DNA of 64,000 bases from Aquificota bacterium (GTDB lineage Bacteria; Aquificota; Aquificia; Aquificales; Hydrogenothermaceae): NCBI GenBank assembly GCA_013153635.1, contig JAADDZ010000010.1, positions 33,184-97,183 of the forward strand, written 5' to 3'. This document shows positions 52,965 through 62,395 of this stretch, in pieces. Position 1 is the stretch's first letter. The number at the start of each line of letters is the position of its first letter. The translations under genes and the position numbers were made by a program. Below the pieces are notes generated by a model. That model was not told the origin of the DNA, made no database searches, and saw only the letters and a program-made list of their open reading frames with translations.

Positions 52965-55319
52965 ATGTCTGTAATAGGTCAGTCTATAAAAAGAAAAGAA
53001 GATAGAAAACTTGTCACTGGATACGGAGAATTTTTAGAAGATATAAAACTACCAAACATGCTCCATGCAGTATTTGTTAGAAGTACCATAGCCCATGGAA
53101 AGATACTATCCATAGACACTTCAGAAGCACAGAATTACCCGGGAGTAGTCGCTGTACTAACAGCAAAAGATTTAGAAGGGAAAGTAAACCCGAACCCTGT
53201 TGCATGGATAGTACCTGACTCAAACCAAGCACAAGTCCCTCGACCTTTACTAGCGAAAGAAAAAGTTAGATACATGGGTGAGCCTATAGCTGTAATTATA
53301 GCCAAAACAAAACAAATAGCTTACGATGCATCAGAACTTATATATATAGATTATGAAGAATTACCAGTTGTAGTTCAAGCAGACGAAGCAGTAAAAGAAG
53401 AAGCCCCATTAGTACATGAAAATGTACCAAACAATATAGCTCTAAAATGGCATGTAAAAGGAGGAGACATAGAAAAAGCATTCTCCCAAGCAGACAGAAT
53501 AATAAAACAGAGGATACACATACACAGAGCCGCCCCAGTACCATTAGAAACAAGAGGAGCTATAGCAAAATACAATCCCGGAAAAGACAAACTTACCATA
53601 TGGGTTACAACCCAAAACGCCCACATACATAGATTCTTATTTTCAGTAATACTAAACAAGCCAGAACATAAAATAAGAGTTATAACTCCAGATGTAGGAG
53701 GAGGCTTTGGAGCTAAGATTCCTGTTTATAACGAAGAAGCAGTTATAGCTTTTGCATCGATGATACTAAAAAAACCTATAAAATGGGTAGAAACAAGAAG
53801 TGAACATTTCTTTGCATCTATCCATGGAAGAGACTTCATAGGAGAACTAGAATTTGCAGTAAAAAACGATGGGAAAATACTCGGAATAAAAGGAAAAAAT
53901 TATGGAAACTTAGGAGCTTACTACTCTACAATTAGCCCCGGTTGTGTAACTGTTTTACATGGATTAATTCTACCGGGTACATATAACATACAAGCCTTCG
54001 ATTACCAAATGTACGGAGTCTTCACAAATACAGCTCCTACAGATGCAGACAGAGGAGCAGGAAGACCAGAAGCCCTATTTTTCTTAGAGAGAATGGTGGA
54101 CATAATATCAAATGAACTAGGCTTAGACCCAGTAGAGGTAAGAAAAAAGAACCTACTACCTCCGGGAGAAAATATAAAAACAGTTACCGGTTTAGTCTAT
54201 GATACAGCTGACTATCAAAAAGCGATGGATAAAGCTCTTGAAATAGCAGACTACCAAAATCTAAGAACACAGCAAGAAGAACTAAAACAAAAAGGAAAAT
54301 GCATAGGAATAGGAGTAGTAAGTCATATAGACATATGCGGTTTTGCCCCTTCTAAGGTAGTAGGAGCAGTAGGACTCCAAGCAGGGCAGTGGGAAAGCGC
54401 CATAGTTAGAGTCCACCCTACAGGAAAAGCAACAATAGTTACAGGAGTTTCCCCCCATGGTCAAGGTTCTGATACCACATTCTCCCAAATAGTTTCAGAA
54501 ATACTAGGTATACCTATAGAAGACATGGAACTTATATACGGAGATACAGATGCAGTTCAGATGGGTTGGGGAACATATGGAAGTAGAGGAGCCGCAACAG
54601 GAGGTACAGCGGTTGCAAAAGCCGCACAAAAAGTATTCCAAAAAGCAAAGATGCTAGCCGCCTATTTTCTACAAACCCAAGAAGATAATATAGAATTCGA
54701 AAAGGGAGTGTTCTACCAGAAGGATAACCCAGAGAAAAAAATCACTATCCAAGATATAGCACTCCAAGCCAACGTCGCATGGAATCTCCCAGAGGGAGTA
54801 GAACCGGGTTTAGAAGCAGAAGTTTTTTATGACCCAGCAAACTTTACTTATCCTTTTGGTACCCATATCTGCGTAGTAGAGATAGATAAAGATACTGGTC
54901 AGATAGACTTTTTAAAGTATATAGCTGTAGATGACGCAGGAAACATACTAAACCCCCTACTTGCAGATGGACAGGTACACGGAGGTATAGTCCACGGAAT
55001 TGGACACTCCTTATATGAAGCTATAGTCTATTCGGAAGATGGACAACTTTTAACAGGTTCATTTAACGAATATGCTCTAGCAAAAGCTCATCTAGTTCCA
55101 CATATAGACAACCACTACACATGTACCCCTTCAAATGTAAACGAACTAGGAGTAAAAGGTATAGGAGAATCAGGAGCTATAGCCGCACAGGTAGCCGTAG
55201 CAAATGCTATACTTGATGCACTTAAACAGTTTGGTATAAAACATCTCGATTCCCCATATACACCAGCAAAGATATGGAAAGCAATACAAAAAGCCAAAAA
55301 ACAAAATGGAGGAACATAA
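52965..55319 (+). CDS. Molybdenum hydroxylase large subunit (CoxL/xanthine dehydrogenase family)
   Basis: A 784-residue Moco-binding subunit with an N-terminal Ald_Xan_dh_C domain (SIKRKEDRKLVTGYGEFLEDIKLPNMLHAVFVRS). GGGFGAKIPVYNEE and the C-terminal catalytic Glu in GVKGIGESGAIAAQVAVANA are present. The active-site loop reads TDADRGAGRPEA. Form I CO dehydrogenases have AYxCSFR and form II-like proteins AYRGAGR; here Asp replaces Tyr, and the Cys is absent. CO oxidation is therefore unlikely; an aldehyde, purine or other heterocycle hydroxylase is more likely. The S-L-M order is also that of form II. Confidence 0.88.
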   Translation: MSVIGQSIKRKEDRKLVTGYGEFLEDIKLPNMLHAVFVRSTIAHGKILSIDTSEAQNYPGVVAVLTAKDLEGKVNPNPVAWIVPDSNQAQVPRPLLAKEKVRYMGEPIAVIIAKTKQIAYDASELIYIDYEELPVVVQADEAVKEEAPLVHENVPNNIALKWHVKGGDIEKAFSQADRIIKQRIHIHRAAPVPLETRGAIAKYNPGKDKLTIWVTTQNAHIHRFLFSVILNKPEHKIRVITPDVGGGFGAKIPVYNEEAVIAFASMILKKPIKWVETRSEHFFASIHGRDFIGELEFAVKNDGKILGIKGKNYGNLGAYYSTISPGCVTVLHGLILPGTYNIQAFDYQMYGVFTNTAPTDADRGAGRPEALFFLERMVDIISNELGLDPVEVRKKNLLPPGENIKTVTGLVYDTADYQKAMDKALEIADYQNLRTQQEELKQKGKCIGIGVVSHIDICGFAPSKVVGAVGLQAGQWESAIVRVHPTGKATIVTGVSPHGQGSDTTFSQIVSEILGIPIEDMELIYGDTDAVQMGWGTYGSRGAATGGTAVAKAAQKVFQKAKMLAAYFLQTQEDNIEFEKGVFYQKDNPEKKITIQDIALQANVAWNLPEGVEPGLEAEVFYDPANFTYPFGTHICVVEIDKDTGQIDFLKYIAVDDAGNILNPLLADGQVHGGIVHGIGHSLYEAIVYSEDGQLLTGSFNEYALAKAHLVPHIDNHYTCTPSNVNELGVKGIGESGAIAAQVAVANAILDALKQFGIKHLDSPYTPAKIWKAIQKAKKQNGGT

Positions 55320-55321
55320 AA

Positions 55322-56179
55322 ATGATACCTGTATCTTTCGAATGTTATAAACCTTCAAAAATAGATGAAGCATTAGAACTCATATCAAAATACAAAGATG
55401 AAGCAAAAGTCTTAGCAGGAGGACAAAGCCTTATTCCCATGATGAAACTAAGATTCGCAAGGTATCCTATCATTATAGACATAAGGAACCTCGACGAGCT
55501 TATCTTTTTAGAAGAAGACAGCGAAAAAATAAAGATAGGAGCTTTAACAAAACATAGAGATATAGAAAAATCCCAGCTTATAAACTCAAGAATACCTATA
55601 CTTTCCCAATCTGCTTCAGAAATTGCAGATATACAGGTTCGTAATATGGGAACTATAGGTGGTAGTTTAGCTCATGCAGACCCTAGTGCAGATTTTCCTC
55701 CTGTTATGCTTGTTTTAGAAGCGCAGATAATAGCAAAAAGTAAAGAAGGAGAAAGAAAAATAGAAGTAAAAGATTTGTTCACTGGAGTATTTGAAACATC
55801 TTTAAAAGAAGATGAACTTCTTACAGAAATCCATATCCCTATCCCCTCTCCAGATACGAAATTTTTCTATACAAAATTCCCTCACCCTGCCACAGGTTTT
55901 GCTGTAGTCAACTGTGCAGTAGCCCTAAAGAACAATCAAAATAAAATAGAAGACATAAAAATCGCTTTTGGAGGAATGACCACCGTTCCTTATAGAGATT
56001 ATTCTTTAGAAGAAAAGTTAAAAGGAGAAACTATAGATAACATATCATTAGAAGAAATATCCAAAAATATAGGAGAAGATAGAGATATAATAAGTGATTA
56101 CTATGCAGATGCAGAATACAGAAAACACTTGGCAAGAACATTCTTCAAAAGGGCAGTAAGTCAGCTAATAGAGGGGTAA
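55322..56179 (+). CDS. Molybdenum hydroxylase FAD-binding (medium) subunit
   Basis: 285 residues from ATG 55322 (GGAGG shortly before). FAD-binding motifs are VLAGGQSLIPMMKLRFA and VRNMGTIGGSLAHADPSADFPPVML. The C-terminal CO_deh_flav_C domain (FPHPATGFAVVNCAVAL, EDIKIAFGGMTTVPYRDYSLEEKL) follows. It passes electrons to an external acceptor. It starts right after the large subunit and abuts the xdhC gene with no gap. Confidence 0.92.
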   Translation: MIPVSFECYKPSKIDEALELISKYKDEAKVLAGGQSLIPMMKLRFARYPIIIDIRNLDELIFLEEDSEKIKIGALTKHRDIEKSQLINSRIPILSQSASEIADIQVRNMGTIGGSLAHADPSADFPPVMLVLEAQIIAKSKEGERKIEVKDLFTGVFETSLKEDELLTEIHIPIPSPDTKFFYTKFPHPATGFAVVNCAVALKNNQNKIEDIKIAFGGMTTVPYRDYSLEEKLKGETIDNISLEEISKNIGEDRDIISDYYADAEYRKHLARTFFKRAVSQLIEG

Positions 56180-57136
56180 ATGCAAAAAATAACAGAAGCT
56201 AAAATCCTAGCCCAGACTTTAGAAAAGTTAAAAAAACAGAGAAAACCTAGTGCTATGCTCACCATCATAAAGAAAAAAGGCTCATCATACCGTTCTGAAG
56301 GCTCAAAATTTTTAGTAACAGAAGACCAAACCCAAGTATGTGGAATATCTGGAGGTTGCTTAGAAAAAGGACTCTTACATACAGCATTAAAAGTGATAAA
56401 AACAGAAGAACCAGTGATAGAACACGCAGACCTCAAAGACCCTTTTACTTGGGGAATGTGGCTTGGCTGTCCCGGAGAAGTAGAAATCCTTATAGAACCA
56501 GTAAAATACGATAAAATCCTAGATAAATGGATAGAATGTATACAAAAAGAAGAGAGATTTGTACTAGTAAAGAATGTTAAAAATCTAGATACAGCTATTT
56601 ATACAAAAGACCAACAGATAGGAAAACCGATAGGAGATATTAACCTCATAAACAAAAAACTAGAAAACATCAAAGAAAAACCAGAGCTTATAGGCAGTAT
56701 CTTTTATGACAAAGTATTGATGTACCCTCCAATAGTTCTATTTGGAAAAGGAGAAGAAAGATACTTTTTTGAAAAGTATGGAGAGATATTAGGCTTCAAA
56801 GTTCTAAATCTAGAACCAACCCAAAAAGTAACCATTCCACAAGACAGCTTTGTAGTAATAGCAAATCATCATCTAAAATTAGATAAAATTTCTCTCGAAA
56901 AAGCCCTAAATTCAAAAGCTAGATACATAGGTCTAATTTCGTCCTTAAAAAGATTCGAAAAGCTATCTCAAGGTCTTCCTATTGACGAGAGAGTTTATGT
57001 CCCTGCTGGACTTGACATTGGTGGAGAATCTCCAGATGAAGTAGTTCTTAGTATCATTTGTGAGATTATATCTATATTTAACAAAGGTACAAACGAACAC
57101 CTAGCAAAAATAAAAGGATTACTCAATTACTCATAG
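56180..57136 (+). CDS. XdhC/CoxI-family molybdenum cofactor maturation protein
   Basis: A 318-residue protein with the XdhC_CoxI domain (LTIIKKKGSSYRSEGSKFLVTED, CGISGGCLEKGLLHTAL, TWGMWLGCPGEVEILIEP, with conserved Cys) and a C-terminal Rossmann-like part (YIGLISSLKRFEKLSQGL... YVPAGLDIGGESPDEVVLSIICEI). XdhC binds Moco, helps sulfurate it and inserts it into the apo-enzyme. Its place directly after the three subunits supports this. Confidence 0.9.
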   Translation: MQKITEAKILAQTLEKLKKQRKPSAMLTIIKKKGSSYRSEGSKFLVTEDQTQVCGISGGCLEKGLLHTALKVIKTEEPVIEHADLKDPFTWGMWLGCPGEVEILIEPVKYDKILDKWIECIQKEERFVLVKNVKNLDTAIYTKDQQIGKPIGDINLINKKLENIKEKPELIGSIFYDKVLMYPPIVLFGKGEERYFFEKYGEILGFKVLNLEPTQKVTIPQDSFVVIANHHLKLDKISLEKALNSKARYIGLISSLKRFEKLSQGLPIDERVYVPAGLDIGGESPDEVVLSIICEIISIFNKGTNEHLAKIKGLLNYS

Positions 57137-57147
57137 AGGAGGAAAAA

Positions 57148-57741
57148 ATGAAGTTCAACATAGAAGAAAAATTTAGCGTAAACGCTGATTATGACGCTGT
57201 TTTTGAATTTTTTACTAAACCAGAGAACATGTTCCCATGTATCCCCGGGGCAGAGCTAATAAGCACCAAAGAAGACGGCTCTTTTGAAGGAAAAGTAAAG
57301 GCAAAAGTAGGACCAACCACCCTAACATACAAAGGGATAATGCAGTACGAAGAGATAGATAAAGCTAAAGGTTATATGAAACTCTCTGGAAAAGGAAAAG
57401 ACGTTACAGGAGGAGGGCTAGCAAAAGCTATTATAGAATCATGGATAAAAGAAAATGACGGAAAGATAGATGTGATAGTAAAGGTAGAAGCAGACATAAC
57501 TGGTAGAGTGATACAATTTGGTAGAGGAATGATAGAGCAGATTGCTAAACAGATGTTTAGAGATTTTTCTGCATGTGCTAAACAGATACTAGAAAATAAA
57601 AAAAAAGCATCTAGCCCAGTAGAAGAAAACAACAAGGAAAACTATCCAACCCAAAAAGAGTTAAATGTTATCTCTTTAGTGTTTAGAACTTTTGTATCAA
57701 TGATTTCCCAGTTTTTTAAAAAATTTAGAAAAAAAGGATAA
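57148..57741 (+). CDS. CoxG-family SRPBCC protein
   Basis: A 197-residue protein with an SRPBCC/polyketide-cyclase-like CoxG domain (EEKFSVNADYDAVFEFFTKPENMFPCIPGAELISTKEDGSFEGKVKAKVGP; GRVIQFGRGMIEQIAKQMFRDFSACAKQI) and a C-terminal basic/hydrophobic tail that may contact the membrane. CoxG anchors CO dehydrogenase to the membrane in relatives. AGAGG precedes the ATG. It ends the operon. Confidence 0.85.
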   Translation: MKFNIEEKFSVNADYDAVFEFFTKPENMFPCIPGAELISTKEDGSFEGKVKAKVGPTTLTYKGIMQYEEIDKAKGYMKLSGKGKDVTGGGLAKAIIESWIKENDGKIDVIVKVEADITGRVIQFGRGMIEQIAKQMFRDFSACAKQILENKKKASSPVEENNKENYPTQKELNVISLVFRTFVSMISQFFKKFRKKG

Positions 57742-57781
57742 ATCACAGTAAAATATAAGTATATTCCCTTTGGAGATAGAG

Positions 57782-58282
57782 ATGGAGCATCAAGATGTCA
57801 AAGAAACATTAAAAAAAATGGCTGTCATATTAGACAAAGTCGCAAAAAAAGTAGATGAACTAGACAAAAGAGTGTCTAATCTAGAACAGAAGTTATTATC
57901 CCAATCAGACAAATCAAAACATACACCTTCAGAACCTCCTTATAAAGCCACACAAACAACATCTTCCGCAATAGGAGGAAGCTTTTTAGGTTCACTATTA
58001 GGAAGCTTAGCTGGACTTAGTATTTTTAACATTCTATTTAACAACGACATACCAGCAGACCAAGTAGCAAAAGAAGCTGGATTTAGTCAAGACCAATTAG
58101 AAGAAATAGAAAAAAAATTAGATGAAATCTCTAACAAGATAGACAATATAGAAGATACCCCTATAGAACCTATACCAGAAGATACAGACTATATAAATAC
58201 AGACGAATCTCATTTTGGTTTTGAAGAAAGTATAGATGATGACCTTACAGATTTTGGTTTTGATGACCCATTTGAGATATAG
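57782..58282 (+). CDS. Coiled-coil protein with Gly-rich hydrophobic segment, unknown
   Basis: 166 residues from ATG 57782 (GGAG six bases upstream; a TTG at 57770 would add four). A heptad coiled coil (LKKMAVILDKVAKKVDELDKRVSNLEQKLL), a Ser/Thr/Pro linker, a small-residue-rich membrane-like stretch (GGSFLGSLLGSLAGLSIFNILF), a second helical hairpin (LEEIEKKLDEISNKIDNI) and a very acidic end (DDDLTDFGFDDPFEI) follow. No family is recognised. It lies between the Mo hydroxylase operon and the sigma factor gene. Confidence 0.65.
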   Translation: MEHQDVKETLKKMAVILDKVAKKVDELDKRVSNLEQKLLSQSDKSKHTPSEPPYKATQTTSSAIGGSFLGSLLGSLAGLSIFNILFNNDIPADQVAKEAGFSQDQLEEIEKKLDEISNKIDNIEDTPIEPIPEDTDYINTDESHFGFEESIDDDLTDFGFDDPFEI

Positions 58283-58378
58283 AACTTGTATGTATTTTGC
58301 TTGCTAAATTTAGTAGTAATATATAAAATATAAAAACAATAAAAAAATATAAAACTGTAAATAGAATAGGGGTTGCTT

Positions 58379-59230
58379 ATGAGAAATTTTAACTATGAAG
58401 AAGGGGTCTCCTTTTATTTAAAGCTCATTTCAAACATACCTATGTTAACCCCTGAAGAAGAAAGAGAGATAGCACAGAAAGTAAAAGAAGGAGATAAAGA
58501 AGCATTAGATAGGCTAGTTCAAGCCAATCTAAGATTTGTAGTAAACATAGCCAAAAATTACGCAGGATACGACATACCTTTCCAAGAATTAATATCCGCT
58601 GGGAATATAGGACTTATAGAGGCGGCAAAAAGATTCGACCCTGATAAAGGTGTTAGATTCATATCTTATGCTATCTGGTGGATTAAACAGTCCATACTCC
58701 AAACTATACAAACCCAAAAAGATTTAATAAAACTCCCACAAAAAACATTTATGCTCTCATCAAAAATAGATTGTGCCTATCTACAGCTAAGGGAAAAACT
58801 CTTTAGAGAACCTACCTACAAAGAGATAAAAGACTATCTAGAAAAAATGGGAATAGAAGTAGATGAAGATTTGATAGAAAGATACTTGTTAATAAAAAGA
58901 CACTCTGTATCTTTAGATGTACCTATTGACAAAGAAGAAGGTACCTTTTTTATAGACCTTGTATCCAAACATGGTACAAAAGATATAGAAGAAGACTTAC
59001 TAAAAGAAGCTTTAGAAAAAGAGATAGATTGCATACTTTCGCACCTATCTGAAAGGGAAAGATTTATAATCATACACAGATTTGGACTAAAAGGAGAAGA
59101 GCCAAAAACTTTAAGAGAAGTAGGTGGTATGCTAAGTATATCAAGAGAAAGAGTTAGACAGATAGAACTTAGAGCATTAAAAAAAATCCGAGCCTTAGTA
59201 ACCAAAAGAAAAAGACAAGACTTACTTTAG
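58379..59230 (+). CDS. Sigma-70 family RNA polymerase sigma factor
   Basis: 283 residues from ATG 58379 (AGGGG six bases upstream; TTG 58373 is alternative). Region 1.2 (SFYLKLISNIPMLTPEEEREIAQKVKEGDKEALDRLVQANLRFVVNIAKNYAG), region 2 (FQELISAGNIGLIEAAKRFDPDKGVRFISYAIWWIKQSI), region 3, and region 4 with an HTH (TLREVGGMLSISRERVRQIELRALKKIRAL) are all intact. It is of RpoH/RpoS-like size and lacks a long region 1.1, so it is an alternative rather than primary factor. Promoter specificity cannot be read directly. Confidence 0.88.
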   Translation: MRNFNYEEGVSFYLKLISNIPMLTPEEEREIAQKVKEGDKEALDRLVQANLRFVVNIAKNYAGYDIPFQELISAGNIGLIEAAKRFDPDKGVRFISYAIWWIKQSILQTIQTQKDLIKLPQKTFMLSSKIDCAYLQLREKLFREPTYKEIKDYLEKMGIEVDEDLIERYLLIKRHSVSLDVPIDKEEGTFFIDLVSKHGTKDIEEDLLKEALEKEIDCILSHLSERERFIIIHRFGLKGEEPKTLREVGGMLSISRERVRQIELRALKKIRALVTKRKRQDLL

Positions 59231-60553
59231 AATATACTTTGGAGGTATTATATAGGTAATACCTTTTATCCTTTTTAGGAAAATACCTCTTTCCTTATCC
59301 ACAAAGAAAATACCCTTGTGTGGAGATAAAGTAGTTATAGCAGACTTCCCAACGATAATCCTACCTTCTTTATTGAGAAACTTTGTTCTAATACCCCAAA
59401 AATTATGAAAAACATAAGGTTTTTTATCCTTGTTCCCAACAAAAAGCAATATATGTCCCGGCATCCAAACAAGAGTAAGAAATGGAATACCAGCCTTTGC
59501 TATAAAGGTTTCTTTTTGTTTTTCAGATAAATCTTCTAATGGTACAAAGATACCAGATTTTGCTTGAGCGGTAGAATTTCTAGGAAGCCAAACTCCAAAA
59601 GGTACAAAAATATCTCTGATATTTGCAGAACAATCCCTATTTAGATATAGCCCTCCCCAACCATAAGGCTTATTTAGAGTTTGATTTATAACTTTTGCGA
59701 TATTCATCTGGGTCAAGGGAAAAGGCTTTTTAACAGCATAAACTTTTGAAACTTCCGCAGTCTTAATCACAGCAAATCCATCACTATCCCGAGTAGGAAT
59801 CAATACCCTGTACCTACTCTCTTTCTCTTCTATTATTGGAAGTATACCTCCAATAAAACCTTTAAAAGCAAAAATACCATCATCATCAATTACAGAAACA
59901 TCATCTTTTATAAAAGCTAAATAAGAACCAGTTATATATATCTGTTTTTGCTCCTCATCGATAATAGCTATATCTTTAACCTTTACCCAACCAGAAGCAA
60001 AAGGAGCTTCTACAAAATACCATTTCTTATCTTTTGATATGTGAGATATAAAAACAGGAGTACCTGCATATATAGAAGAGTTCTGATTATAATCAAAAGG
60101 AAACCCTTCTCCAGCTTTCTCAAAACTATAAAAAATAGGTTTGTGAGTAGGGAAAACTTTTAAATCTGTATTCGAAACGGTAATCCCCCACATATTCAAA
60201 GAAGGAAAATTTTTAATATCAGCATTTTTCTTTAAGCTGGAAAACCAGCTTTTATCAATCCTTTTCTTGTTTTCTCCATATACTTCTCTATAAGGATAAA
60301 CATAAAAACCCCAAAAAGCTTTTTTCTTCTTATTTACATAGATACTCTTTTTTCTATGCCATACAGAGAAAAAAAATCTGTCAAAATATCTATTTAAAAG
60401 CTCTTGAAAATCCTTTGATACCAACCTAACATCACTTTTTACAAAAACAAAAGCATTTTGAGGAGACCGCTGTAAATCTTTTACTGTCTGATGTTTTATC
60501 GAACAAGAAAAAAGGAGATTTACAAAAATCAACACAGTTATTAACTTAAACAT
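59222..60553 (-). CDS. NlpC/P60 lipoprotein with SH3 domains (cell-wall peptidase)
   Basis: A 443-residue lipoprotein (MFKLITVLIFVNLLFSC, lipobox LFSC). An N-terminal stabilisation region is followed by SH3-type domains around ~180-280 (GTPVFISHISKDKKWYFVEAPFASGWVKVKDIA). The C-terminal NlpC/P60 domain has Cys in RDCSANIRDIF and His in MPGHILLFVGN. This matches YkfC-like gamma-D-Glu-diamino acid endopeptidases of peptidoglycan. It converges with the sigma factor gene (9-base overlap). Confidence 0.85.
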   Translation of the reverse strand: MFKLITVLIFVNLLFSCSIKHQTVKDLQRSPQNAFVFVKSDVRLVSKDFQELLNRYFDRFFFSVWHRKKSIYVNKKKKAFWGFYVYPYREVYGENKKRIDKSWFSSLKKNADIKNFPSLNMWGITVSNTDLKVFPTHKPIFYSFEKAGEGFPFDYNQNSSIYAGTPVFISHISKDKKWYFVEAPFASGWVKVKDIAIIDEEQKQIYITGSYLAFIKDDVSVIDDDGIFAFKGFIGGILPIIEEKESRYRVLIPTRDSDGFAVIKTAEVSKVYAVKKPFPLTQMNIAKVINQTLNKPYGWGGLYLNRDCSANIRDIFVPFGVWLPRNSTAQAKSGIFVPLEDLSEKQKETFIAKAGIPFLTLVWMPGHILLFVGNKDKKPYVFHNFWGIRTKFLNKEGRIIVGKSAITTLSPHKGIFFVDKERGIFLKRIKGITYIIPPKYILK

Positions 60554-60601
60554 ACCTTATCTCTTACAATTTAATTTTAAATAATTATAAAAGAGGAAAT
60601 T

Positions 60602-62209
60602 ATGGAAAACATAGCTTTGTATTATCACCAAAGAACAAAACATCACCTTAACAGATTAGCAAAATCTCTAGGGTATCTAGATTGGGAAAACCAACCAGAA
60701 CCATTCAGATTTTACCAGAACACAACCAAAATAGAACTACCCCTAAATCTTGAAGACCCTAACTGTATATACAAAGCCCTATACAAAAGGGAGCTTTGCA
60801 AAGCAAATCCTATAAACCTAAACACAATCTCCAAATTTCTAGAACTATCCTTAGGATTATCCGCTTGGAAATCTATTCCCGGTTCCCAATGGTCTCTTAG
60901 AATAAATCCTTCAAGCGGAAATCTACACCCAACAGAAAGCTATCTTATTATCCCTGATTATGACGGACTAAAAGGAGTTTACCATTATAATCCCTTCCTA
61001 CATTTACTTGAAGAACGAGCCAAATTAACATCACAAATATCACAAAAAATAAAAGACTTTTACGAAACTGATGGATTTTTTGTAACATTAACAAGTATAT
61101 TTTGGAGAGAAGCTTGGAAATATGGAGAAAGAGCATATAGATACAGCCAGTTAGACATAGGACATGCTATAGCAACTATGGCGTTTTCTGCTTCACTACA
61201 AGGCTGGAAAGTGATATATCTAAATGCAGTTTCAGATAAAGAGATAGAAAAAATGTTAGGATTTGACAAAACAGTTTGGGAAGAAGAGGAAAAAGAATAT
61301 CCAGAAGGTCTCTTTTTTATATATAAAAATAACACCAATATTATTCCTGATATTCCACCAAACATAGTAAACGATTTTTCCAAATTAGAATTTAAAGGAA
61401 AACCTAACAAACTAAGCAAAGAACATGTAAGATGGGAAATTATAGAAAAAGTAGCCAAATTTGTAGAAAAACCAAGAACAAAACCAAAACAGTATAAATT
61501 ATCAAATAAACCTATACTATGGCTAAAAGATTCCCCATATACAGCCCCACAAATAATAAAAAAAAGAAGAAGTGCCGTAGCTTATGACAGAAAAACCTAT
61601 ATAGAGAAACAGACCTTTTTCCATATTTTAGATAAAACAGTACCAAGAGAAAAAATCCCACCTTTTGACACAAAAATCTATAACCCCTCTATAAATCTTC
61701 TCTTGTATATCCATAGAATATATGACTTACCAACCGGTCTATATTTTTTCTTTAGATATGAAGAAGACAAAGTACAAATAATCAACAAAACTAGAAAAGA
61801 ATTCTTATGGGAAAAAGTATCTGATGAATTAGAACTGTACCTCTTATATACTGGAAATTTTGAACTAACTTCAAAAATAGTAAGCTGTAGACAAGACATA
61901 GCAGGAGACAGCTCTTTTTCCTTGAGTATGATTTCAAAATTCAGTCCTATAATACAAAAAGAACCTTGGGCTTACAGGAACATACATTGGGAAGCAGGAA
62001 TGATAGGACAAGTCTTATATTTAGAAGCTGAAGCCCATTCTTTAAGGGGTACAGGGATAGGCTGTTTTTTTGATGATGCAATTCATGAAGTACTTGGATT
62101 AAAAGATGATACATATCAAACTATCTATAACTTTACTGTAGGAGGATTTTTAGAAGATTCGAGATTAAGAACATTTCCTCCGTACTACCATATAAAAGAT
62201 ACAAGATAA
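60602..62209 (+). CDS. SagB-type FMN dehydrogenase with two nitroreductase domains
   Basis: A 535-residue protein. The N-terminal half has RINPSSGNLHPTESYLI and YRYSQLDIGHAIATMAFSASLQGW, the FMN-binding nitroreductase/SagB-like motifs. The C-terminal half repeats the fold (KKRRSAVAYDRKTYIEKQTFFHILDKT; WEAGMIGQVLYLEAEAHSLRGTGIGCFFDDAIHEVLGL). Doubled SagB/ThcOx proteins occur in thiazole/oxazole peptide clusters and as stand-alone enzymes. No TOMM cyclodehydratase or precursor lies nearby. The tRNA-Asp gene converges 4 bases after its stop. Confidence 0.85.
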   Translation: MENIALYYHQRTKHHLNRLAKSLGYLDWENQPEPFRFYQNTTKIELPLNLEDPNCIYKALYKRELCKANPINLNTISKFLELSLGLSAWKSIPGSQWSLRINPSSGNLHPTESYLIIPDYDGLKGVYHYNPFLHLLEERAKLTSQISQKIKDFYETDGFFVTLTSIFWREAWKYGERAYRYSQLDIGHAIATMAFSASLQGWKVIYLNAVSDKEIEKMLGFDKTVWEEEEKEYPEGLFFIYKNNTNIIPDIPPNIVNDFSKLEFKGKPNKLSKEHVRWEIIEKVAKFVEKPRTKPKQYKLSNKPILWLKDSPYTAPQIIKKRRSAVAYDRKTYIEKQTFFHILDKTVPREKIPPFDTKIYNPSINLLLYIHRIYDLPTGLYFFFRYEEDKVQIINKTRKEFLWEKVSDELELYLLYTGNFELTSKIVSCRQDIAGDSSFSLSMISKFSPIIQKEPWAYRNIHWEAGMIGQVLYLEAEAHSLRGTGIGCFFDDAIHEVLGLKDDTYQTIYNFTVGGFLEDSRLRTFPPYYHIKDTR

Positions 62210-62213
62210 ATAA

Positions 62214-62292
62214 TGGCGGAGCCGACGGGATTCGAACCCGCGACCTCCGGCGTGACAGGCCGGCGTTCTGGACCGAGCTGAACTACGGCTCC
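62214..62292 (-). tRNA. tRNA-Asp (anticodon GUC), CCA encoded
   Basis: On the minus strand, acceptor GGAGCCG / CGGCTCC, discriminator G, and an encoded CCA at 62216-62214. The anticodon stem CCGGC / GCCGG holds loop CTGTCAC (anticodon GTC). The T arm has GGTTCGAATCC. It is 8 bases from tRNA-Val on the same strand, likely one transcript. Confidence 0.95.
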
Positions 62293-62300
62293 GCAAGAGA

Positions 62301-62374
62301 TGGGCGGTATAGGACTCGAACCTATGACCCCCTCCTTGTAAGGGAGGTGCTCTGGCCAGCTGAGCTAACCGCCC
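62301..62374 (-). tRNA. tRNA-Val (anticodon UAC)
   Basis: On the minus strand, acceptor GGGCGGT / ACCGCCC, discriminator A, no encoded CCA. The anticodon stem CCTCC / GGAGG encloses loop CTTACAA (anticodon TAC). D arm TTAGCTCAGCTGG and T arm AGGTTCGAGTCCT are standard. Confidence 0.95.
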
Positions 62375-62395
62375 ATATTCGATTAAGGAGATAAT

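Noticed and set aside
52493-57741. Aerobic carbon monoxide dehydrogenase
   Set aside because: The active-site loop lacks the AYxCSFR Cys and the gene set lacks CoxD/E, so only the general family is called.
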